Below, piece after piece: positions 25,920-32,241 of a stretch of DNA of 32,241 nucleotides. The position numbers and the translations under genes are program-made. The stretch comes from Planctomycetes bacterium UBA4800 (GTDB lineage Bacteria; Planctomycetota; UBA8108; UBA8890; UBA8898), in contig DHGK01000213.1 of NCBI GenBank assembly GCA_002402755.1, positions 1-32,241 on the forward strand, read 5' to 3'. Each line of letters begins with the position of its first letter. Positions within the stretch are counted from its first letter, which is position 1. Below the pieces are notes generated by a model that did not search any database, had not been told where the DNA came from, and saw only the letters and a list, made by a program, of their open reading frames with translations.

Positions 25920-27017
25920 CTATCGCGGCGGCCGTGCGGCCGCGGCCATCGCGTAGGCCTCCAGCGTCTTTTCGGCTGCGGCGTCCCACGTGAACTCCCC
26001 GGCGATCCTCGCGGCGAGCGCTGCGGAAGGGCCGCGCGACAGCGCCGTCTCGACGGCATGCCGAATGGACTCAGGAGAGTCCGGTTCGCAGTAGACGGCG
26101 CCGTCCTCGAAGTACTCACGCGTGCATCCCCCCGGCGTCGCCACGATGGCGCAACCGCACGACGCCGCCTCGAGGCTCGCCAGTCCGGGCGTCTCGTACC
26201 AGCTCACGCACGCGTGTGCGCGCGCGGCGCGGTAGGCGTCCGCGAGGGCGGACTGTTTCATGCGACCCAGGAAACGGACCGTCGAGCGGGCCTCGCGCCG
26301 GCAGCGCCGGTAGTACGCCGCGCCGCCGGGGCCCGGCGCGCCGGCGATCGCGAGCGGGATTCCCGTTCCGGCAAGCGCCCGGATCAGGGTACGCTGGTTC
26401 TTGCGCGGTTCGATGCGCCCCGCGCAGAGGACTCCCTCGCGATCGTCGGGCCAGGGGGCGGCCGGCGGGCTGAAGCACACCGAATCAACCGCGTTGGGGA
26501 CGATGACGGCCGGCCGGCGGCAGCCGAACGCGCGCTCGATGAGCGCCTGCTCGGCCCGGCTGTTTGGAAGGATGACCGAGACCGTGCGAAGCACGAGCGC
26601 GGCGGAGGCGCGGAATGCTCCCGGAGGCCGCCGCCATCCGCGCCGGCGGCACGCCGCCGCCCAGCGCGCGAGCAGCCTGAGGTCGGCGAGAGCCCGCCGG
26701 CCCGCCAGGCGGACGCACGCCCGCTGAAGAAGGGTCCGCCCGCGGCGGTCGTACTCTTCCGATGACCAGTAGATCGGGCTCAGGACCGCCGGCCGCATTT
26801 CCGCGCGCAGGCGCCGGCAGAGGGCCTCGTGCTCCCAGAGGCGGTCGAGGTGAAAGAGGTGCACGCAGTCGTACCCCGCGAGGGCGGGCTCGGGAGCGTC
26901 GCAGAGATCGACCGTCACGCCGCGCCGCGCCAGCGCCCGCGCGGTCTCGGCGATCTGCACCGTGTCCCCGCCGGGACCGGCTGCAAGGTCGCGGCGGACA
27001 AGCCAAAGAACCCGCAT
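25920..27017 (-). CDS. GT4-family glycosyltransferase
   Basis: The 365-residue product starts at the ATG at 27017 (MRVLWLVRRDLAAGPGGDTV), where the first strand and the glycine-rich GGDTVQ loop of GT4 enzymes begin; the open frame upstream is arginine-rich and not conserved-looking. The donor half shows VLCAGRIEPRKNQRTLIRAL, STVRFLGRMKQSALADAY and the E-x7-E motif in YETPGLASLEAASCGCAIVATPGG. It probably adds a sugar to the glycan made by the neighbouring operon. It is monocistronic as far as visible, with the lipoprotein gene divergent and the TuaH-like gene convergent. Only a weak ribosome site is seen. Confidence 0.85.
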   Translation of the reverse strand: MRVLWLVRRDLAAGPGGDTVQIAETARALARRGVTVDLCDAPEPALAGYDCVHLFHLDRLWEHEALCRRLRAEMRPAVLSPIYWSSEEYDRRGRTLLQRACVRLAGRRALADLRLLARWAAACRRRGWRRPPGAFRASAALVLRTVSVILPNSRAEQALIERAFGCRRPAVIVPNAVDSVCFSPPAAPWPDDREGVLCAGRIEPRKNQRTLIRALAGTGIPLAIAGAPGPGGAAYYRRCRREARSTVRFLGRMKQSALADAYRAARAHACVSWYETPGLASLEAASCGCAIVATPGGCTREYFEDGAVYCEPDSPESIRHAVETALSRGPSAALAARIAGEFTWDAAAEKTLEAYAMAAAARPPR

Positions 27018-27166
27018 CCTGTCAGCACCCCGCACGCCGCGGCCGGCGAGGCCGCGGTCTTCCCGCGTTGCACGCCGCGCGGGCGCCGCGCGCAGGCGCC
27101 CGCCGCGAGCGTCTCCATTCTTGATGCCGGCACGTCGTTTGGGAAGAGGCGCGCCGTGCGCCGGGC

Positions 27167-27195
27167 TTGACAAGTCGGCCCGGAGAGTCTGTAAT
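27167..27195 (+). promoter_or_regulatory. Strong predicted promoter of the lipoprotein gene
   Basis: A consensus TTGACA at 27167-27172 is followed after 17 bases by TGTAAT at 27190-27195. Transcription would start near 27202, giving a leader of about 75 nt with AGAGGAGG before the GTG at 27277. Confidence 0.7.
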
Positions 27196-27276
27196 CGTGC
27201 GACCCCGGAAGAGCCGCGCGGGGCGTGTGAAGTGAAGATGCGGCTCTGGATGCTCCGTTCTCAAGAGGAGGTCTCC

Positions 27277-27753
27277 GTGAAACGTCTGCTCCTGTCGTTC
27301 GCCGCCGGTTGCACGCTCTTCGCCCTCACGGGGTGCACGCAGCGCTTGATCGACTTCACCTTCATCTCGACCAAGAACGTCGATCTCTCCAAGGCCGGCA
27401 CGTTCCAGCGGGCCAAGCAGCGTGTCGAGGGCGAGGACCTCGTCCACATCATCATCTTCATTCCCACGGGCGTTCCCAACATGAAGGAAGCCGTGGACCG
27501 GGCGATCGAGAAGGTCCCGGGAGGCATCGCGCTCGTCGACGGCGTGCTCAGCTCCTACGGCTGGTGGTTCCTCTACGGCCAGCAGGCGTACATCATCGAG
27601 GGCACGCCGCTCGTCGATCCGGCGCTGGCGGCCGCGTCGCCCGCGGGAGGACACATCGTGTGCACGCTCGATGGCGATGGCGAGGTCGCCGAATTCGCGT
27701 ACGTGACGCAGGAGGAATACGGCCGCGTCAGGGCCGCGTACGGCATCGAGTGA
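27277..27753 (+). CDS. Small lipoprotein of unknown function
   Basis: The 158-residue product starts at a GTG at 27277 with AGAGGAGG six bases upstream; longer frames lack such a site. VKRLLLSFAAGCTLFALTGC is a lipoprotein signal with lipobox L17-T-G-C20, so the mature protein is lipid-anchored. The mature part (FTFISTKNVDLSKA, GEDLVHIIIFIPTGVPNMK, AVDRAIEKVPGGIALVDGVL, WWFLYGQQAYIIEGTPLVDP) looks like a compact alpha/beta domain. I have seen similar small lipoproteins annotated as hypothetical, but know no function. It has its own strong promoter and a terminator, so it is a single-gene unit, probably well expressed. Confidence 0.78.
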   Translation: MKRLLLSFAAGCTLFALTGCTQRLIDFTFISTKNVDLSKAGTFQRAKQRVEGEDLVHIIIFIPTGVPNMKEAVDRAIEKVPGGIALVDGVLSSYGWWFLYGQQAYIIEGTPLVDPALAAASPAGGHIVCTLDGDGEVAEFAYVTQEEYGRVRAAYGIE

Positions 27754-27772
27754 CCCCGGCGCGTCGCCGGAC

Positions 27773-27820
27773 CGCGCCGCGGAGGGATCGGAGAGGCTCC
27801 TCCGCGGCGCGCTGATTTTC
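27773..27820 (+). terminator. Intrinsic terminator after the lipoprotein gene
   Basis: A perfect 13-base inverted repeat (27773-27785 pairing with 27799-27811, CGCGCCGCGGAGG on the left arm) with a 13-base loop is followed by CTGATTTTC. The stem is very stable; the T-tract is short but present. It lies 20 bases after the lipoprotein stop and directly before the URO-D-family gene. Confidence 0.7.
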
Positions 27821-27828
27821 GGTGCTGC

Positions 27829-28812
27829 ATGGAGAGTTCCCGCAAGGATCTCGTCGACCGCGCGATTCGCTTTCGCTCGCCCGAACGCGTTCCCATCGTC
27901 TTCTGGAACCGCGATCAGGCCGAGGGCGATGCGATGCGGTATCACCTGTCGCTGGGCGCGCCCGGCGACGGCTCCGCGAACGCGTGGGATTGGTCCGAGA
28001 ACGAGTGGGGGTACCGGCTGCAGTCGCTCGGCGATGGCACGATGGGCCATCCCGTGGTCGCGTACTATCCGGAAACGCCCTCGCCCGGCGCCATCCGCGT
28101 GCCGGCGCCGCGCGAAGAGGAGCGCTTCTCGGCGCTGCCGGCCTTCCTTGAGAGCTGCGGCGACCGCTACCGCTTGGCGAGCTTCGACCTGAGCGGGTTC
28201 ACCGTCTACACGCTGCTTCGCGGCTTCGAGAACTCGATGCGGGATCTCGTGCTCGACCCGGACGGCTTCGCCGCGCTGATGGACGCGATCATCGCGTTCG
28301 AGTGCGATCTCATGCGCCTGGCCGCGCGGCACGGGTTCCACGGCATCCACTTCGCGGACGACTGGGGCACGCAGACCGGTCTGATGATCTCGCCGGACAT
28401 GTGGCGGCGGCTCTTCAAGCCCCGCTATGTCCGCCAGTTCGCGTGCGCCCGCGCGCTCGGCTTGCACACGTGGTTTCACTGCTGCGGGAACTTCGGCGCG
28501 ATTGCGGACGACTTCCACGAGATCGGCGCGGACGTTCTCAACATCTCGCAGCCGAACGTCGTCGATGTGGCGGCGGTGGGGCGGGGCCTGCGCGGACGGC
28601 AGTGCTTCATGCTGCCGATCAGCTACCAGACGGTATCCATAACGGGGACGCCGGAGGAGATTCGCGCCGAGGCGCAACGGCTCTACGATCTCCTGGGGGT
28701 GCCCGAGGGCGGCTTCATCGGCTACGTCGAGGAATACGGCGTGATGGGGATGCCGCCCGAGAACTATCGGGCCTGCGGCGAAGCGTTCCGCAGGCTCCGG
28801 CCTTGCCGCTGA
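27829..28812 (+). CDS. Uroporphyrinogen decarboxylase-family protein (corrinoid methyltransferase-like)
   Basis: The 327-residue product has the URO-D fold pattern: an N-terminal ERVPIVFWNRD block (19-29), GFHGIHFADDWGTQTGLMISP (169-189), GLHTWFHCCGNF (211-222) and the closing GGFIGYVEEYGVMGMPPENY (294-313). True HemE residues are not seen; instead H217-x-C219 matches the HxC zinc ligands of MtaA/CmuA-type methyltransferases that move methyl groups between corrinoid proteins and coenzymes. The third zinc ligand is not obvious. Many such paralogs of unknown substrate occur in Planctomycetota and similar genomes. No Shine-Dalgarno precedes the ATG, and the upstream terminator isolates it from the lipoprotein gene, so its own promoter must be within or just after the hairpin. 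Confidence 0.78.
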   Translation: MESSRKDLVDRAIRFRSPERVPIVFWNRDQAEGDAMRYHLSLGAPGDGSANAWDWSENEWGYRLQSLGDGTMGHPVVAYYPETPSPGAIRVPAPREEERFSALPAFLESCGDRYRLASFDLSGFTVYTLLRGFENSMRDLVLDPDGFAALMDAIIAFECDLMRLAARHGFHGIHFADDWGTQTGLMISPDMWRRLFKPRYVRQFACARALGLHTWFHCCGNFGAIADDFHEIGADVLNISQPNVVDVAAVGRGLRGRQCFMLPISYQTVSITGTPEEIRAEAQRLYDLLGVPEGGFIGYVEEYGVMGMPPENYRACGEAFRRLRPCR

Positions 28813-28822
28813 CGCGAGCCCG

Positions 28823-30760
28823 TCAGAGCTTCATGCGCTCCGGCCGGGTGCGCTCGTTCTTCTCCCGCTGAGCGCGCATCAAGGCGGCCATCTTCGCGTG
28901 CCAGGGCGCGGCCTGCTCGATCTGGCGGGCCCACTGGGACTCGGGATAGGCGGCGAGCAGCTCGTTGAAGATCTCGGCCACGCGCCCGTGCGCGTACTCG
29001 AGCGCTCCTTCGCGCGAATCGGGGGGCGGTCTGTCGGGATACACCCACGCGCCGAGGACCTTGGCGGGACGGTAATCCATGAGCTTGGCGATGCAGTGCC
29101 CCTGGTGGAACAGGACGAGGTCCATGCCCGCATACGACGGATAGTCCTTGCGGATCGATGCGAGGAGATCGAATGCCCGCCTGAACGCGAACGCCTCGCC
29201 GGCGTACTCCTCGAGCCGCCGGTCCGCATCGGCGTCGTAACGCGCCTCGTTGAGGCGGTAGCCGGCGTTCATGGTCTCGCTGCCCCACACGGGCAGGAGG
29301 ACGCGGCTCTCGCGGTAGAAGAGCTTGGCGCGGCGGTAGCGCAGGTCGGCCTTCTCGGCGATGTCCTGCGCATCGCGCTCCATGTCGGCGAGATTCCCGA
29401 GCTCGAGGAGCAGGCGGTACTGTCCCGCCAGCGCCTGGGCGTCGATCGCGACCGACGACGTGCGCGAGAGGCGCGTGCGCAGCACCACCTGGCGCTCGCG
29501 TTCGGTCAGAAGACCCACGTACGATTCCTCCGTCGGCGCCGTCTCGGGCCGATACGGCGTCTCTCCGAGCGCGCGCGAGCGCCCCGGATAGCCGAGCATG
29601 ATCTTGAGCGACAGGGGCTCGATGATGCCGTCGCGAAGCGCGCCCGACGGCTTGGCCTGCGCCGCGAGCCGGCGCGCGTTGGCGAAGACGCTCGCGGGCT
29701 CGTTGTCCGCCAGCGCATTGAAGTAGGCGAGTGCGGCGGCAAGGTCCTTCCGCGCCGTCTTCACGAACCGCTCGTAGCGCAGAAACGCGCGGTTCTGCAT
29801 GCCGTCCGGGCTGTCGATGATCGCATCGATGTCGGCGATCGAGAGCTGGGAGTCGGCGAGCGCCCCCAGGATGTGCACGGCGCTTCCCGCGCAGTCCTGG
29901 TCGGGAAGGAGGGACGCCCGCTGGGCCCACAGGTAGATCGATCGCAGGTCGCGCTCCTCCAGCGCATAGTTGAGCATGCGAAGCGCGAGATCGTCCGAAC
30001 CGGGGTGGCCGTGCCACTTGGCGATGAAGATGGGCATGAGGCGCCGCGCGAGCGCATCGCGCGCGCGGTCGCCATCGCCCGCAACGGTCAGGCGGTAGAG
30101 GCCGGCACGCGCGAGAAACTGGAGCGGCCTGAAGTACGGCCGCCTGAAGATCGTCTCCCAGAAACGATAGGAGCGGATTGTCGCGCGGTTCTTCTCGTCC
30201 GCCTCCTCCTTCCGGTAGTCGGCGAACTCGAACACCGGCCGGCCGACGAAGTCCTCGCTCGCCGCGAAGTCCCGGAGGAGCCATTCGGCCGCCGCCTCGT
30301 CGCCGAGCGCGGCCAGGGCGCAGCCGGCATCGGCCCTGTCCTCGGCCGCGGAGGCCGGGCTCGTGAAGAGCGCCGCCAGGCGCTCGCGCGCGTCGGCCGC
30401 CGTCAGCGCGACGAGGAAGATGATGTTCTGCCGCACCTTGCCCGATTCGATTCCGGGAAGCAGGCCGAGAAGCGAGTCGTGTGTTTTCTTTGCCTCCTCG
30501 GCGCTCCAGTCCAGGGCGTTGGCCAGGGCCAGGAAATCGATCCAGGAGATCGCACCGGCCATCGCGGTCCTGAGGGCGGCGCTGCGCTCGGCGGGCGTCC
30601 CCAGCTCGTAGAGCCAGCGGTCGGGACAATCCCACGGCGCGAACTTGACGATCCCCCGGACGATGTCGTGCTGGCGGCCGGTCAACTCCTGGGCGCCCGG
30701 AGACTCCCGCGACAGGCACACGATGCCGAACAGTGCGAAACACAAGACATCCGTCTTCAT
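28823..30760 (-). CDS. Large secreted helical-repeat protein, function unknown
   Basis: The 645-residue product starts at the ATG at 30760 (AGAGGA eight bases upstream; the open frame beyond it is not gene-like) and has a signal peptide (MKTDVLCFALFGIVCLSRES, cleavage near PGA-Q). The rest is almost entirely predicted helix, with repeated A/L-rich units such as ARERLAALFTSPASAAEDRADAG and DLRSIYLWAQRASLLPDQD. This suggests a HEAT-, SEL1- or TPR-like solenoid, ending in a basic tail. No catalytic motif was found. Solenoids of this kind often act as periplasmic scaffolds. It converges with the URO-D-family gene (10 bases apart) and has its own promoter. Confidence 0.7.
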   Translation of the reverse strand: MKTDVLCFALFGIVCLSRESPGAQELTGRQHDIVRGIVKFAPWDCPDRWLYELGTPAERSAALRTAMAGAISWIDFLALANALDWSAEEAKKTHDSLLGLLPGIESGKVRQNIIFLVALTAADARERLAALFTSPASAAEDRADAGCALAALGDEAAAEWLLRDFAASEDFVGRPVFEFADYRKEEADEKNRATIRSYRFWETIFRRPYFRPLQFLARAGLYRLTVAGDGDRARDALARRLMPIFIAKWHGHPGSDDLALRMLNYALEERDLRSIYLWAQRASLLPDQDCAGSAVHILGALADSQLSIADIDAIIDSPDGMQNRAFLRYERFVKTARKDLAAALAYFNALADNEPASVFANARRLAAQAKPSGALRDGIIEPLSLKIMLGYPGRSRALGETPYRPETAPTEESYVGLLTERERQVVLRTRLSRTSSVAIDAQALAGQYRLLLELGNLADMERDAQDIAEKADLRYRRAKLFYRESRVLLPVWGSETMNAGYRLNEARYDADADRRLEEYAGEAFAFRRAFDLLASIRKDYPSYAGMDLVLFHQGHCIAKLMDYRPAKVLGAWVYPDRPPPDSREGALEYAHGRVAEIFNELLAAYPESQWARQIEQAAPWHAKMAALMRAQREKNERTRPERMKL

Positions 30761-30830
30761 GCGCGTGTTCCTCTTCTCCGCCCGACCGCTCTCGGGCGCT
30801 CCGTCCTTTTCTCTCGTTTGCGGCGGGCGC

Positions 30831-30859
30831 ATTTTACGCGAGGCGTCCTCCCGAGGCAA
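30831..30859 (-). promoter_or_regulatory. Predicted promoter of the solenoid protein gene
   Basis: TTGCCT (30859-30854) and TAAAAT (30836-30831) on the minus strand are 17 bases apart. The predicted start near 30824 gives a leader of about 64 nt before the ATG at 30760. Confidence 0.6.
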
Positions 30860-30982
30860 GCGGAAACCCCCGCCGGTGCGGAAGTCCTGCCCGGCGGGCA
30901 CCCCGCGCCGCCGGCGGAGCCGTGCAGTCGGCGAGGTGTTTGTGTACGATAGGTTGCGCCGTGGCTCGTGTCGGGAGGTCGC

Positions 30983-32233
30983 GTGAGTCGTTGCCGCTGG
31001 GTAGTCTTCGGCGTGCTCGCCATCGGGTACATCCTCGTCTACTTCCACCGGCTGTGCACGGCGGTCGTTGCCAACGACATGATGCGGGACCTGGAGGCGG
31101 GCGCGACGCTGGCCGGATTCCTCGCCGCCGCCTACTTCTATCCCTACGCGCTCATGCAGATTCCCGCGGGGCTTCTCGCCGACTCGTGGGGGCCGCGCAA
31201 GACGATTTCCCTGTTCCTCGTGATCGCGGCCGGCGGAAGCGTGCTCCTCGGCGCCGCGCAGGGCCCCTCGCTTGCGATTGCCGGCCGCACGCTCGTCGGG
31301 GCGGGCGTCGCCATGCTGTTCGTGGCCACGCTGAAAGTGCTCACGCGGTGGTTCACGGCGCGGGAGTTCCCGGCGATGGCGAGCGCGCTCATCGTCGTGG
31401 GCGGCGTGGGCTCCCTGAGCGCGACGGCGCCGTTCGCGTGGCTCAGCGAGTGGCTGGGGTGGCGCGCATCATTCGTGTCCATCGGCCTCGCCACGATCGC
31501 GGTCGCGGCGGCCGTGTGGCTGTTCGTGCGCGACACGCCCGCCGATGCCGGCCTGCCTCCCATCGCCGATGCCCCCGGGGAGGCCGCCCCTCCGGCGGGC
31601 GTGCTCGCCGCAGTGGTCACGGTCCTGCGGCGGCCGGCGTTCTGGCCGCTGGCCGTGTGGTTCTTCTTCGACCTGGCGGTGTTTTTCTCGTTCGCGGGGC
31701 TCTGGGGCGGGCCGTACCTGGAGCACGTGTACGGGATCGATAAGGCGCATGCGGGGCGCGTGCTCGCGATGTACGCCATCGGGATGATCGTAGGGGCGCC
31801 GCTCTGGAGCTTCGCCCAGACGCGCATCGGCATGCGGCACAAGCCGCTGCTGGTCGTTTCGAGCGCCTGCCTGATGGGAATCACTGCGGTGTGGGCGTTC
31901 TACACCGGCACGCTGCCGCTCGAAGCCCAGTACGGCATGTGCCTGGGGCTGGGCGTCTTCAGCAACGCGATCGCGGGCATAGTTTTCGCGGCGACGAAGG
32001 AGCTGTTCCCCACGGCGATTGCCGGCACCGCGCTCGGCCTGGTGAACTTCTTCCCCTTCATGGGCGGCGCCGTGTTCCAGCCGGTGCTCGGCGCCGTGCT
32101 CGAACCGTACGAGGTCGCCAAGGGCGTGTTCTCGGCCGAGGGCTACCAGCGCGCCTTTCTCGTGCTCCTTGCCTGCAGCGCGGCGGCGCTGCTCGCGGCG
32201 CTCTGCATGCAGGAGCGCGGGCGAAAGGCGTGA
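30983..32233 (+). CDS. MFS transporter
   Basis: The 416-residue product has 12 predicted membrane helices and a typical MFS 2-3 loop (GLLADSWGPRKT), with FHRLCTAVVANDMMRDL after helix 1 and a long central loop (DTPADAGLPPIADAPGEAAPP) between the halves. The pattern fits the anion:cation symporter/nitrate-nitrite porter-like part of the superfamily; the substrate is not predictable. The GTG at 30983 has GGGAGG four bases upstream and is preferred over the GTG at 30968. A weak promoter (TACGAT at 30945-30950 with a GTGCAG -35 box) lies upstream. The stop is eight bases before the window end. Confidence 0.85.
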   Translation: MSRCRWVVFGVLAIGYILVYFHRLCTAVVANDMMRDLEAGATLAGFLAAAYFYPYALMQIPAGLLADSWGPRKTISLFLVIAAGGSVLLGAAQGPSLAIAGRTLVGAGVAMLFVATLKVLTRWFTAREFPAMASALIVVGGVGSLSATAPFAWLSEWLGWRASFVSIGLATIAVAAAVWLFVRDTPADAGLPPIADAPGEAAPPAGVLAAVVTVLRRPAFWPLAVWFFFDLAVFFSFAGLWGGPYLEHVYGIDKAHAGRVLAMYAIGMIVGAPLWSFAQTRIGMRHKPLLVVSSACLMGITAVWAFYTGTLPLEAQYGMCLGLGVFSNAIAGIVFAATKELFPTAIAGTALGLVNFFPFMGGAVFQPVLGAVLEPYEVAKGVFSAEGYQRAFLVLLACSAAALLAALCMQERGRKA

Positions 32234-32241
32234 TCAGCCCT

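Overview
The window is high-GC DNA (nearly every third codon position is G or C) with short intergenic gaps and no rRNA, tRNA, CRISPR array, prophage or insertion sequence that I can see. The gene set suggests an environmental, saccharolytic, Gram-negative-type bacterium, most likely Planctomycetota or a related lineage. This rests on several Tat-signal (RRxFLG) enzymes of sugar metabolism, secreted glycoside-hydrolase-like proteins, a uroporphyrinogen-decarboxylase-family protein and an O-antigen-type ABC export locus. The phylum is an inference from gene content. Promoters with a TTGnnn-N17-TAnnnT layout are easy to see in many gaps, so a normal housekeeping sigma factor is implied.

Layout. 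1-3.1 kb: the signal-peptide end of a gene running off the left edge (minus), a 0.5 kb intergenic region with divergent promoters, a DTW-domain tRNA aminocarboxypropyltransferase, a secreted alpha/alpha-barrel-like protein and a possible 49-residue ORF. 3.2-8.5 kb (minus): a TerB-domain protein, a BrxL (BREX Lon-like AAA+ protein) and a Tat-exported fucose-isomerase-like protein. No other BREX gene is present. 8.6-10.7 kb (plus): a Tat-signal Gfo/Idh/MocA oxidoreductase and a Tat-signal fumarylacetoacetase-family hydrolase. 10.8-11.5 kb: a VapBC-type toxin-antitoxin pair with an apparently leaderless antitoxin. 11.5-14.5 kb (minus): a sugar-porter MFS transporter and a secreted GH99/GH71-like protein.

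14.6-24.6 kb (minus): a polysaccharide assembly and export locus. In transcription order it holds a GT4 glycosyltransferase, a monotopic phosphoglycosyl transferase, WecB, a Wzm-type ABC permease, an ABC ATPase fused to glycosyltransferase modules, a tandem double glycosyltransferase and a methyltransferase. Two further glycosyltransferases lie at 24.7-27.0 kb. Together they could build a lipid-linked glycan containing ManNAc or a derivative and export it by the ABC-dependent (Wzm/Wzt) route.

27.2-32.2 kb: a small lipoprotein with a good promoter and terminator, a URO-D/corrinoid-methyltransferase-family protein, a 645-residue secreted helical protein of unknown function, and an MFS transporter.

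The observations most worth following are the orphan terB-brxL pair, the ABC-ATPase/glycosyltransferase fusion, and the promoters placed so close to start codons that leaderless mRNAs are expected.
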